Source of the DNA: an uncultured Prevotellaceae bacterium
Lineage (GTDB): Bacteria > Bacteroidota > Bacteroidia > Bacteroidales > Bacteroidaceae
Length of the DNA stretch: 64,000 nt
Direction: 5' to 3'
NCBI GenBank assembly: GCA_902784615.1
Contig: CACZVN010000018.1
Coordinates: 18,973 to 82,972, forward strand
The notes beneath the pieces were generated by a model. It was not told where the DNA came from and searched no databases. It saw only the letters and a program-made list of their open reading frames with translations. The position numbers were made by a program, and so were the translations under genes. Below are positions 8,242-17,277 of the stretch, one piece after another. Within the stretch, counting starts at the first letter, position 1. The number at the start of each line of letters is the position of its first letter.

Positions 8242-10728
8242 ATGAAGAAGATAACATTTTTGATCATACTTGGATTGTTGACAGGTCGGGTGGCGAAAGC
8301 CCAGTTGGTCATCAATGAACTCATGCAGTCGAACGTGGATTGCATCATGGATGAACTGAACGAGTTTCCAGACTCTTGGGTGGAACTGTATAATACAGGA
8401 AATACCGATATCAATATCAAAGACTATCGGGTGGGCATCAGTGACAAGGCAGATGAGGCATGGAGGCTGCCTGATGCCATTCTTGGCCCTAAGGAATTTG
8501 CCCTTGTCCTTTGCGATAAGGAGGCAACGATCATGCATACTCACTTCCGCCTGGAGTCGGGTAAGGGCTGTAATGTGTATCTTTTCAAGGGTTCTAATAT
8601 TATCGACAAGGTGACGGATCTGCCGAAACAACCGGCTCCGAATATCGCTTATGGCCGGAAAGTTGACGGTGGCAATGAATGGGGCTATCAGTTGCACCCG
8701 ACTCCACGTCAAGCCAACACTGGTGAAACGACGGATAATATCCTTGGAGATCCCGTGTTCAGCGAATCAGGTCGAATTTTCACCCAGGGTTCTCCCCTTT
8801 CCCTGACGCTCTCTTTGCCAGAAGGCTCACCCCAGGGTACAAAGATCCTCTACACCGTTGATGCTTCAGAGCCTACGAGTGAAAGTGCCATTTATGTGGG
8901 GCCCATCCCCATCTCTGCCACTACCATCGTCCGTGCCAAGCTCTTTTGCGACGGCTGGCTCTCACCGCGCTCAGTCACCCATAGCTATATTTTTCTTCCA
9001 CGAGAACAGACGCTGCCAGTTGTCAGTATCTCAACTGATACGAAATACTTGGCAAATCCTCAAATTGGTATCTATGTGGATGGCAGTTATCAGGGTGGCC
9101 ATAGTAACTATGAGTTCAATTGGCGGCGTCCGATGAACATAGAACTTTTTGAAGAAGATGGCCAGACGTGTTCTATTAACCAGCTCTGCGAAGCTCGTAT
9201 CATGGGTGAATCTTCCAGGAAATACACACCGAAGTCCATGATCTTCTATGCCCATAAGCGGTTTGGCACGAAGCATTTCAACTATGAGTTCTTCCCAGAC
9301 CAGAAGCCTGGTCTCGTTGAGCAGAAGTCGATCCTTCTGCGTAATGCTGGTGGCGACAACCCTTATCTCTATTTGCGGGATGCCCTTATCCAACGTGTCA
9401 TGGGAACCTACACTGACATTGACTGGCAGCCCTGGCGACCTGCCATTATCTACCTCAACGGCACTTACTTGGGCATTATTAATATACGAGAACGGAGCAC
9501 TGATGATTTCATCTGGGCCAACTATGACAAGTTGGAAGATATTGACATGATAGAAAACTGGGCAGACGAAGATGATGAGTGGATTAATCAAGCGTGCGTG
9601 AAGGCAGGCGACAGGGAGAATCTGAACCAGTTCAAGAAGTTTTATAAACAGCGCGGACACACACGGGAGGAATATGAGAAATGGATGGATTGCGTGGAGT
9701 TTATCAATCTGATGGTGATGAACCTCTATTTTGGCAATAAGGATTTTCCTGGTAATAATACGCTGATGTGGCGGCCGCGTGTAGAAGGCGGGCTCTGGCG
9801 TTTTGTGGCCAAAGATACAGACTGGGGACTCGGACATGAGCAGTGGGCCTACCCAACCCTCCTCCCTAACAGGTGTCCTGCCTATGTCAACATGATTGAT
9901 TATATCACCAATTATCATCAGGGTGACTATTGGCCTAACAAGCCCAAATACACGGCATTGTTCAGGTATATGATGGAGGATCAGAGTCTTAATCATGAAT
10001 TTGTCGATCGTTGTAGCATCTATATGGGCGATTTCCTGAATGAGAAGGGTGTGCGTGAGATATGGGATCCTATGTATGAAAAGATCAAGACAGAGCACTC
10101 TTATCACAGGCAGCTTTACCCAGAAGAGAGAGATTTCGACCTGGAATTGACGGATGCCCGCAGATGGCTGTCAGAGCGCACTGGTTATTTCTATGATCAT
10201 CTGGCATTTTCTTATAACTTAGGCAATCCTATTCCTATGACTATCAATAAGTCTGTGGATGAGGCTTCGAAAATGACGGTCACTTTTAACCGTGTGAAAC
10301 TATCGAAAGGTACTTTCGACGGCAAGTTCTTCAGGAATCATGTGGTAACCCTCGCCGGCATGGCTCCGGAAGGCAAAGAAATCACAGGGTGGAAGATGGT
10401 TACGGAATCAGACGGCGGTACAAAGGAGGATATCATTGAGGGCAGTTTGTTCTGGTTTGTTATGCCAAAATGTAACTCCGTGACCATCAATGCTATATTA
10501 AGCGATATCAATGGCATTAGCACACTATCGTCTCCCAACTGGACATGGCAGCGCGAAGGCGATCGCCTTATCGTCTCAGATGTTCCAGTAGGTGTCAAGG
10601 TACAACTCTATGACCTGCGAGGCATGCTGATCAATTCCGTTGTTTCGGACGGAACGGAGATTATCGTTCCTTTGTCAACCAGTCAGTTATATATCCTGAA
10701 AATAGGGGATAAGACCGTCAAATTCTGA
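8242..10728 (+). CDS. Secreted CotH-domain protein with lamin-tail and T9SS-type C-terminus
   Basis: 828 aa with a signal peptide ending near AKAQ. The order of parts is: an N-terminal lamin-tail-like domain (NELMQSN, DSWVELYNTG), a chitobiase/FN3-like region (LYTVDASEPTS) around residue 210, a CotH kinase-like domain (GESSRKYTPKS; LRNAGGDNPYLYLRDAL; KDTDWGLGHE) over ~270-620, and a C-terminal ~70-residue tail (VQLYDLRGML...YILKIGD) resembling a type IX sorting domain. CotH proteins are atypical kinases in spore coats; the function of secreted Bacteroidota homologues is not established. The substrate is unknown. Confidence 0.85.
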   Translation: MKKITFLIILGLLTGRVAKAQLVINELMQSNVDCIMDELNEFPDSWVELYNTGNTDINIKDYRVGISDKADEAWRLPDAILGPKEFALVLCDKEATIMHTHFRLESGKGCNVYLFKGSNIIDKVTDLPKQPAPNIAYGRKVDGGNEWGYQLHPTPRQANTGETTDNILGDPVFSESGRIFTQGSPLSLTLSLPEGSPQGTKILYTVDASEPTSESAIYVGPIPISATTIVRAKLFCDGWLSPRSVTHSYIFLPREQTLPVVSISTDTKYLANPQIGIYVDGSYQGGHSNYEFNWRRPMNIELFEEDGQTCSINQLCEARIMGESSRKYTPKSMIFYAHKRFGTKHFNYEFFPDQKPGLVEQKSILLRNAGGDNPYLYLRDALIQRVMGTYTDIDWQPWRPAIIYLNGTYLGIINIRERSTDDFIWANYDKLEDIDMIENWADEDDEWINQACVKAGDRENLNQFKKFYKQRGHTREEYEKWMDCVEFINLMVMNLYFGNKDFPGNNTLMWRPRVEGGLWRFVAKDTDWGLGHEQWAYPTLLPNRCPAYVNMIDYITNYHQGDYWPNKPKYTALFRYMMEDQSLNHEFVDRCSIYMGDFLNEKGVREIWDPMYEKIKTEHSYHRQLYPEERDFDLELTDARRWLSERTGYFYDHLAFSYNLGNPIPMTINKSVDEASKMTVTFNRVKLSKGTFDGKFFRNHVVTLAGMAPEGKEITGWKMVTESDGGTKEDIIEGSLFWFVMPKCNSVTINAILSDINGISTLSSPNWTWQREGDRLIVSDVPVGVKVQLYDLRGMLINSVVSDGTEIIVPLSTSQLYILKIGDKTVKF

Positions 10729-10748
10729 GAATTGCAGGGATATAACCT

Positions 10749-10786
10749 AAAAAAGTGAGGAAACATGGTGTTTCTTCACTTTTTTA
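10749..10786 (+). terminator. Terminator after the CotH gene
   Basis: A 16-bp stem with one G-T pair (AAAAAGTGAGGAAACA and its complement) ends in TTTTTT and is immediately followed by the next promoter. Confidence 0.85.
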
Positions 10787-10789
10787 TTG

Positions 10790-10797
10790 TACCTTTG
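10790..10797 (+). promoter_or_regulatory. -7 element TACCTTTG of the thiamine operon
   Basis: Matches TAnnTTTG followed by GC, ~25 bp before the TPP riboswitch. Confidence 0.8.
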
Positions 10798-10820
10798 CAG
10801 CCGATTTGCAAAAAGCATAT

Positions 10821-10895
10821 CAAGGGGTGCTGCCTGTTGGCGGCTGAGATGATACCCTTCTGAACCTGATACGGATAATGCCGGCGTAGGGATGG
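10821..10895 (+). promoter_or_regulatory. TPP riboswitch (THI element)
   Basis: Contains the conserved core in order: GGGGTGC, GGCTGAGATGATACCC, TGAACCTGAT, GGATAATGCC and GCGTAGGGA. It sits in the 5' leader of a TonB receptor followed by pnuT, so thiamine diphosphate is expected to shut the operon down. No clear intrinsic terminator lies between it and the ATG, so control at the ribosome binding site is more likely. Confidence 0.95.
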
Positions 10896-10963
10896 ATAAG
10901 TATTCAAATCAACACGATGTCCCCTTTACATTATTTAATTAATTAAAGGTACAAGTTAGTAGT

Positions 10964-13330
10964 ATGAAAAGAATTGTTTTAGGATTGGCTGCGCTGGTGT
11001 GCGTGGCGAGTATGAATGCACAAGGTAACAAGGCTGCCCTCTATGACTCCACTCAGGTGGAGCAGTTGCAGGAGGTGGTCGTAAATGGTGTACGTGCGCA
11101 GAAGAACGCGCCTTATGCCATTGCCAACATCAAGAAACAGGAGTTGGATAATTTCTCGAAGACAGGTAAGGAACTGCCTTTCCTCTTCTCGCAGACACCG
11201 GGTGTGATAGCCTGGAGCGAGAACGGACTTGGCACAGGAACCACCTATATGCGTATCCGTGGAGCTGGCGACTCGCGTATCAACGTGACGCTCGACGGTG
11301 TGCCCCTGAACTCACCAGAGGACCAGTGTGTGTTCTGGGCGAATATGAACAGCTATGGTTCACTGCTCGGCTCTGTGCAGATCCAGCGTGGCGTGGGTTC
11401 CTCAACCAATGGCGACGGTGCCTTTGGCGGTACGGTGGCTTTGGCATCGGCAACACCCTTGCAGGTGCCTGGTATCGAGGTGTCAGGTAGTTATGGCTCG
11501 TTTAATACTTATAACATCGGTGGTAAGTTCTCCACAGGGCTTCTGTGGAAGCACCTGATCTTCGACGGTGCCTATCACGAGACAAATACTGACGGTTTCA
11601 TCCATGGCACAAGCGGACGAAGCGGAAGCTATTACGGTGGCCTTACCTGGTTGGGTGATAACTTCCAGATCCGCTATAAGAACATCGGTAACTTCGAGAA
11701 GACAGGTCAGGCATGGAATGGTGTGACGGCTGGCGACAATGATCTCTCACTGATGGACGGCACTTATGGTGCAAAGACGGGCATCAAGACCTATCAAGAT
11801 ATGTACGAAGTAGGGCTTGGCAAATATAACTCGCTCTACGAGTATTTGACCTACGATGCCGACGGCAACTTCGCCAAGGATGCCAATGGTAACTATATCA
11901 CCGCCCGCTATCAAATGGCCGACGGCACCTATTGGGATAAGACCACTGATAACTTCTGGCAGAACCATAACATCCTTTCTGCAGCGTGGAACATCAGCGA
12001 TCACTGGACAACAACGGCTTCGCTGCACTACACCTATGGTTACGGCTACTATAACGAGTTTCGTCCGAACAACAAACTGAAGAAGTTTGGTTTGTCTTAC
12101 GACGGCGTGAAGAAAACAGACTTCGTACGTGAGAAGGGCCTTTCGCAGAATACCTATGGTCTCTTGTGGAATGCCAATTACAAAGATGAGTCATGGGATA
12201 TCATTGGTGGTTTCTCTCTTCAGAATTTTGATGGTAATCACTTCGGCTATGTCACTTATATTGCCAATGAAGATGTGCGGAAGAAGTATCTGTCCAATGG
12301 CGACTATCAGTACTATGACTCCGATGCCCATAAGTTTGACGGCAATGTGTTCCTGAAGGCTGCCTACCATATCTCTGACCAGTGGGATGTGTTTGCCGAT
12401 CTCCAATATCGTCACGTGGGCTACAAGACAGACGGTATCAATGATAAGTTCTATGAGGAGGAGAGCGGCTACTACAACCAGAAACTTGACATTAACGAGA
12501 AGTATGACTTCCTGAATCCGAAGGCTGGTTTCTCTTGGAATCTCAACGGTCATCGTGTCTATGGCTCTGTGGCTCTGAGCCACCGTGAACCAGAACGTAA
12601 CAACTTCACCGATAACGGCTCTTATCCTTTCCCGAAGGCAGAAAAACTGATGGATTACGAGTTGGGTTATACTTATAGTGTTGACATCTTCCGTCTGGGT
12701 GCCAACTTCTTCTATATGGATTATACTGACCAGTTTGTGCAGACGGGTGAGGTAAGTGATATTGGTGAGAAACTAACGACAAACATCAAGGATTCTTATC
12801 GTACGGGTATTGAACTCCAGGCCGGTATCGATCCTACTCCTTGGCTCACCATCGAAGGTAATGCCGCTTTCAGTAAGAATAAGATTAAGGACTTCGATGA
12901 GGTGGTCGAAGACTGGGACAACGGTTCAAAGACCATCCACTATGACAACTCAACACTTGCTTTTTCACCCTCAACCATCCTAAACGGCTTCTTAACACTT
13001 CATCACCAAGGCGTACAGGCCACATGGCATACTAACTTTGTCAGTCGTCAGTACCTTGATAATACGGAGAACGCAGACCGCTCGCTGCCCTGTTACACGG
13101 TGTCGAACATCAGCCTGAGTTATACGCTGAGACCGAAGAAGGTAATGAAAGAGGCCATCTTCGGACTGAACTTCAACAATGTGTTTAATCGTCGTTATGC
13201 TGCCAGCGGCTGGGTATATTCCGCCATTTGTGAGAGTTATGGTCATCCCAATGATAACCGTTACTACCAGATTGGCTTCATCCCCATGGCTGGCTTTACG
13301 ATGATGGGTAATGTGACGCTGCGCTTTTAA
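10964..13330 (+). CDS. TonB-dependent outer membrane receptor, thiamine-regulated
   Basis: 788 aa. The signal peptide ends near SMNAQ; a plug domain follows (QLQEVVVNGVRAQKNAPYA to ~residue 165: LPFLFSQTPGV, MRIRGAGDSRINVTLDGVP) and then a 22-strand barrel ending in aromatic F (VTLRF). The substrate is inferred as thiamine or a precursor from the upstream TPP riboswitch and the downstream PnuT permease, a recurring arrangement in Bacteroidota. It would take thiamine across the outer membrane using TonB-ExbBD energy. A short AT-rich linker separates it from pnuT. Confidence 0.9.
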   Translation: MKRIVLGLAALVCVASMNAQGNKAALYDSTQVEQLQEVVVNGVRAQKNAPYAIANIKKQELDNFSKTGKELPFLFSQTPGVIAWSENGLGTGTTYMRIRGAGDSRINVTLDGVPLNSPEDQCVFWANMNSYGSLLGSVQIQRGVGSSTNGDGAFGGTVALASATPLQVPGIEVSGSYGSFNTYNIGGKFSTGLLWKHLIFDGAYHETNTDGFIHGTSGRSGSYYGGLTWLGDNFQIRYKNIGNFEKTGQAWNGVTAGDNDLSLMDGTYGAKTGIKTYQDMYEVGLGKYNSLYEYLTYDADGNFAKDANGNYITARYQMADGTYWDKTTDNFWQNHNILSAAWNISDHWTTTASLHYTYGYGYYNEFRPNNKLKKFGLSYDGVKKTDFVREKGLSQNTYGLLWNANYKDESWDIIGGFSLQNFDGNHFGYVTYIANEDVRKKYLSNGDYQYYDSDAHKFDGNVFLKAAYHISDQWDVFADLQYRHVGYKTDGINDKFYEEESGYYNQKLDINEKYDFLNPKAGFSWNLNGHRVYGSVALSHREPERNNFTDNGSYPFPKAEKLMDYELGYTYSVDIFRLGANFFYMDYTDQFVQTGEVSDIGEKLTTNIKDSYRTGIELQAGIDPTPWLTIEGNAAFSKNKIKDFDEVVEDWDNGSKTIHYDNSTLAFSPSTILNGFLTLHHQGVQATWHTNFVSRQYLDNTENADRSLPCYTVSNISLSYTLRPKKVMKEAIFGLNFNNVFNRRYAASGWVYSAICESYGHPNDNRYYQIGFIPMAGFTMMGNVTLRF

Positions 13331-13360
13331 TGAGAAATTAGTAATGAGTAATTAGAAATT

Positions 13361-13972
13361 ATGATTACCTTTTTCGCGGAGCATTGGTTGGATATCGTGA
13401 CGACCGTCTTAGGTCTGGCGTATATTCTGTTGGAGTATAAGGCCAGTGTCTGGATGTGGGTTGTGGGATTTCTGATGCAGGCTTTAGGTATCGTACTCTA
13501 TTACCAGAAAGGACTCTATGCCGACTGCGGCATGGAGTTCTATTATCTGTCGATGACGGTCTATGGCTATTGGCGCTGGGTCTCAAAGGCTGGCTCACAG
13601 GGGGACGGTTCTTTCGTTGCGACAAAAAAAACATCCCACCTGCCCATCCGTCACTTCCCATCAAGGTTAGTACTACCGTGGACACTTCTAATCTTAGCTC
13701 TGTGGGGCATCATCTACTGGCTTCTCGTCACGTTTACCAATTCCAATGTGCCCCTTGCCGACAGTTTCACGACAGCTCTGAGTATCGTGGGTATTTGGGC
13801 TCTGGCGCATAAGTATCTGGAGCAATGGTTTATTTGGATTGCTGTCGATGTGGTGACGTGCATACTTTATTTCTATAAAGACATCCCCTTCAAGGCCAGT
13901 CTCTATGGCCTCTACGTCATCATTGCCATCTTGGGCTGGTTCAAGTGGCGACGGATGATGACGTCTGCGTAA
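13361..13972 (+). CDS. pnuT: PnuT/PnuC-family thiamine permease
   Basis: 203 aa with about seven hydrophobic segments and the PnuC-like start (DIVTTVLGLAYILLEYKAS, then WVVGFLMQALGI) and WRW motif. PnuC proteins import nicotinamide riboside; the PnuT subgroup imports thiamine and is recognised here by the riboswitch-controlled operon. A thiamine pyrophosphokinase gene, often third in this operon, is absent. The 30-bp gap to the receptor is an AT-rich linker of repeated ATTAGTAATGAG-like units. Confidence 0.87.
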   Translation: MITFFAEHWLDIVTTVLGLAYILLEYKASVWMWVVGFLMQALGIVLYYQKGLYADCGMEFYYLSMTVYGYWRWVSKAGSQGDGSFVATKKTSHLPIRHFPSRLVLPWTLLILALWGIIYWLLVTFTNSNVPLADSFTTALSIVGIWALAHKYLEQWFIWIAVDVVTCILYFYKDIPFKASLYGLYVIIAILGWFKWRRMMTSA

Positions 13973-14008
13973 AAAAGAGGGATCTGACGCTTCACAGCGT
14001 CAAATCCC
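13971..14008 (-). terminator. Terminator of glnN
   Basis: Stem 13979-13990 with 13997-14008 (one mismatch, loop TTCACA), followed on the minus strand by CTCTTTTTT. It directly abuts the pnuT stop and may also end that transcript. Confidence 0.8.
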
Positions 14009-14072
14009 CACGCAAACTTCAAACAACCAAAAAAAGAATTGTCTGAATTTCTATTATTGAAAGCTTGTTCTA

Positions 14073-16286
14073 TTATCTGATGAACAGCAGTTCACGATAC
14101 TTCGGCAGTGGCCAGAGGGCGTCATCAACGATCAACTCCAGTTTGTCGATCTCGTAGCGGATGGTATCGAGTTTCGGCTCCACCTTATCGTGATAGGCGA
14201 TGGCTTTCTCGTGCTCGTCCTCAATCTTGTTGGCGAGTTTACGGGCATTGACGAGTTCCTCTACACCCTTCTCGATGGCAGAAGTGCGCTCGGCAATCTC
14301 CTCGATGATCTTGATGTTACGGGCGGAGAGCTTTTCTGCCTTATCAACAGGGAAGATAGCAGACATGTTCTCCACATTCTTCAGCAACTGACTCTGGTAG
14401 TTGGTGGCCACAGGAATAATGTGGTTCATTGAGAGGTCACCCAGAACACGGGCCTCAATCTGGATCTTCTTGGTATAGGTCTCCCACTTCACTTCGTTGC
14501 GGGCCTCCAGTTCCTTCTTCGTCATCACACCTAGACTTTCGAACATGTCAATGCTCTCCTTGTCGAGGTAACGCTCGAAGATCTTTGGACAGCTCTTCTC
14601 AACGTCCAGACCACGCTTCTCTGCCTCGATAACCCACTCGTCAGAGTAACCATTTCCGTCGAAGCGGATGGGCTTACAGGTCTTGATATCCTCACGCAGC
14701 ACGTCGATGATAGCGTGGAACTTGGCGCTGTGCTCAGTACCTGCCAACTTCTTCTCGAAATCAGGAATGCGGGCATCCACACGCTTCTTGAAGTCAACCA
14801 GAGCCTCAGCAACAGCACTGTTCAGGGCGATCATAGCCGATGCGCAGTTGGCCTCAGAACCTACGGCACGGAATTCGAAGCGATTACCTGTGAAGGCGAA
14901 TGGTGACGTGCGGTTACGGTCGGTATTGTCGATGAGCAACTCAGGAATCTCGGGGATATCCATCTTCATGCCCTGCTTGCCTGTCATGGCGAGGAAGTCT
15001 TTGTCGGCCTTCTCAATGTGGTCAAGCAATTCGCTTACCTGTTTGCCGAGGAACGATGATACGATGGCGGGAGGAGCCTCGTTGGCACCCAGACGGTGGG
15101 CGTTGGTGGCACTCATGATAGAGGCCTTCAACAGTCCGTTGTGCTTATACACACCCATCAGTGTTTCCACGATGAACGTAGCGAAGCGCAGGTTAGCCTC
15201 AGGTGTCTTGCCAGGGGCATGCAGCAGAATGCCGTTGTCAGTGCTCAGGCTCCAGTTGTTGTGCTTACCACTACCGTTGATGCCTGCGAAGGGCTTCTCG
15301 TGGAGCAGCACACGGAAACCATGCTTGCGGGCCACCTTCTTCATCAGTGACATCAGCATCATGTTATGATCGACAGCCAGGTTGGTCTCTTCAAAAATGG
15401 GAGCGAGTTCGAACTGGTTGGGTGCCACTTCATTGTGACGAGTCTTACAGGGAACACCGAGTTCCAGAGCCTGTATCTCGAGGTCGCGCATGAAAGCGGC
15501 CACACGCTCAGGAATGCTTCCGAAGTAGTGGTCATCCATCTGCTGGTTCTTGGCAGAGTCGTGACCCATCAAGGTACGACCTGTCAACAGCAGGTCAGGA
15601 CGGGCAGCGTAGAGACCCTCATCCACGAGGAAATACTCCTGCTCCCAGCCGAGGTTAGAAGTGACCTTCTTCACGGCGGGATCGAAATAGTGGCAGACAT
15701 CAACGGCAGCCACGTTGACAGCGTGCAGGGCGCGCAGCAGCGGTGCCTTATAGTCGAGTGCCTCACCGCTATAAGAAATAAATACGGTGGGGATACAGAG
15801 TGTATCGTCAATGATGAACACTGGGCTTGTGGGATCCCAAGCAGAGTAACCACGGGCCTCAAAGGTCGAACGGATACCACCAGAGGGGAACGACGAGGCA
15901 TCTGGCTCCTGCTGTACGAGCAATTTACCAGTGAACTCCTCTACCATACCGCCCTTGCCATCGTGTTCGATGAAAGAGTCGTGCTTCTCGGCGGTTCCCT
16001 CCGTCAGAGGCTGGAACCAGTGTGTATAGTGGGTGACACCGTTCTCTACGGCCCACTGCTTCATACCAGCGGCTACTGCATCAGCGATGTCACGATCTAG
16101 ACGGGCACCATTGTCCATCACGTCGATCATCTTCTCATAAACCTGTTTCGGCAGGTACTTGTACATCTTCTCACGGTTGAAGACCTTCTTACCAAAATAC
16201 TCGTAAGGTCTCTCACTTGGTGCTTTCACGTCGAGCGGCTTTTTCTTGAAAGCCTCACCGACAACCTGAAATCTTAATGCTTCCAT
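14073..16286 (-). CDS. glnN: Glutamine synthetase type III
   Basis: 737 aa, the length of GSIII enzymes and much longer than GSI (~470). It makes glutamine from glutamate, ammonia and ATP in the cytoplasm. Visible features are the N-terminal GSIII-specific region, the NGSGKHNNWSLST catalytic segment near residue 345, and ETNLAVDHNMMLMSLM. GSIII is the main glutamine synthetase of Bacteroides and Prevotella. It has its own promoter (TACCTTTG) and upstream the bipartite element shared with gltB, dapF and dapL, so it is probably nitrogen-regulated at transcription. Confidence 0.96.
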   Translation of the reverse strand: MEALRFQVVGEAFKKKPLDVKAPSERPYEYFGKKVFNREKMYKYLPKQVYEKMIDVMDNGARLDRDIADAVAAGMKQWAVENGVTHYTHWFQPLTEGTAEKHDSFIEHDGKGGMVEEFTGKLLVQQEPDASSFPSGGIRSTFEARGYSAWDPTSPVFIIDDTLCIPTVFISYSGEALDYKAPLLRALHAVNVAAVDVCHYFDPAVKKVTSNLGWEQEYFLVDEGLYAARPDLLLTGRTLMGHDSAKNQQMDDHYFGSIPERVAAFMRDLEIQALELGVPCKTRHNEVAPNQFELAPIFEETNLAVDHNMMLMSLMKKVARKHGFRVLLHEKPFAGINGSGKHNNWSLSTDNGILLHAPGKTPEANLRFATFIVETLMGVYKHNGLLKASIMSATNAHRLGANEAPPAIVSSFLGKQVSELLDHIEKADKDFLAMTGKQGMKMDIPEIPELLIDNTDRNRTSPFAFTGNRFEFRAVGSEANCASAMIALNSAVAEALVDFKKRVDARIPDFEKKLAGTEHSAKFHAIIDVLREDIKTCKPIRFDGNGYSDEWVIEAEKRGLDVEKSCPKIFERYLDKESIDMFESLGVMTKKELEARNEVKWETYTKKIQIEARVLGDLSMNHIIPVATNYQSQLLKNVENMSAIFPVDKAEKLSARNIKIIEEIAERTSAIEKGVEELVNARKLANKIEDEHEKAIAYHDKVEPKLDTIRYEIDKLELIVDDALWPLPKYRELLFIR

Positions 16287-16346
16287 AATCGTTCTTTTTT
16301 TGTGTTTGTTATACCTAATTACTTACACTTTGCTTATAATTTGCTG

Positions 16347-16354
16347 CAAAGGTA
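16347..16354 (-). promoter_or_regulatory. -7 element TACCTTTG of glnN
   Basis: Matches TAnnTTTG followed by GC, 60 bp before the ATG. Confidence 0.8.
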
Positions 16355-16415
16355 CGACATTTTGGAAGCAAAAGAAGATAATTAATGACAATATTTACCT
16401 TCTTTTTCTTTGAAA

Positions 16416-16457
16416 ATAACAAATTGTAAGGAATACACCGTGATTTACTTACAATTT
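16416..16457 (-). promoter_or_regulatory. Putative nitrogen-regulon operator upstream of glnN
   Basis: On the plus strand it reads ATAACAAATTGTAAG, then CACCGT near the middle, then CTTACAATTT. The near end is separated from the glnN -7 box by 61 bases. The two halves CAAATTGTAAG and CTTACAATTT are inverted copies. Matching elements at the same distance precede gltB, dapF and dapL. Confidence 0.7.
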
Positions 16458-16491
16458 AAAACCAAATCAGGCCGATCTGCATATATTTTGG

Positions 16492-17277
16492 TTATTCATT
16501 CTTTTCTGTCATGTATTTCCAGTAACGGCGGGGCATGTCACTAAGCTGTTTACGGGGATTCATGCGCTCTTTGATGCAGATGGCCTTGAAGTAGGTGCGC
16601 CAGAGTTGCTGGAAGAGTTGGTCATTTTCGCTTAACACTTCATCATTAAGTTTGCCATTCGAAAGATCGAAAGGCACAACAGATTCATCCTCGAAGGTGA
16701 TGCGGATAGGCTCGGCTGTGCCGTCGTAATAATATCCGTAGTGACGCTTAGCATCGTAGATAAGCCATGGCTGATCATTGAAACGGTCTTGGAAGTGACT
16801 AATGATGAGCGGCAGAACGTTGTGGTCAGGTGAGACGACGGCGAGGTAGGTGCCGTCCTTTGCCTTCTGGAAACGGATGAACTGTTTCATACGCAGTTGC
16901 TCATGGAGCACGCGACGACAGGTATTGCGAACTTCCAGTACGTCGAGATCAGAGGCGTTGCGCTCTATTCCAGAACATTCTGGCTGACGGAATACCTTAC
17001 ATATAAAATTAAATAACGGCTGATTCAGTGCACGCTCTTCTGACAGCCAACTGATGGTGATCATGTGCAGACCGTCTTTGGAAAGGTACTTTTCCAATCC
17101 TTTCCAGACGCGCTCAGCCTTCTCGCTATCTGTCATCACAACATATGGTTCGTTGGCAAATAAAGGCAGTTGTTCTCCTTTTGCCAGCAATGTCACATGT
17201 TGTTGGTGAAACGCAAAACTGTCGAACACTGCCGTTAACAATCCGTCAAGAGTGCTGTCAAAGGTATAGACCGTCAT
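16492..17277 (-). CDS. DUF4130 DNA-metabolism protein, partner of the radical SAM protein
   Basis: 261 aa, soluble. It matches from memory the TIGR03915/DUF4130 family (start TVYTFDSTLDGLLTAVFDSF; RFQKAKDGTYLAVVSPDHNVLPL; WLIYDAKRHYGYYYDG; PRRYWKYMTE near the end). Family members are annotated as probable DNA metabolism proteins and occur next to a radical SAM protein; a C-terminal uracil-DNA-glycosylase fusion seen in some is absent here. Its ATG overlaps the radical SAM stop by 4 bp, so they are translationally coupled. The biochemical role is unproven. Confidence 0.82.
   Translation of the reverse strand: MTVYTFDSTLDGLLTAVFDSFAFHQQHVTLLAKGEQLPLFANEPYVVMTDSEKAERVWKGLEKYLSKDGLHMITISWLSEERALNQPLFNFICKVFRQPECSGIERNASDLDVLEVRNTCRRVLHEQLRMKQFIRFQKAKDGTYLAVVSPDHNVLPLIISHFQDRFNDQPWLIYDAKRHYGYYYDGTAEPIRITFEDESVVPFDLSNGKLNDEVLSENDQLFQQLWRTYFKAICIKERMNPRKQLSDMPRRYWKYMTEKNE

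Noticed and set aside
9031-10107. 358-codon frame antisense to the CotH gene
   Set aside because: Shadow of a well-supported gene on the other strand; no promoter or start signal.
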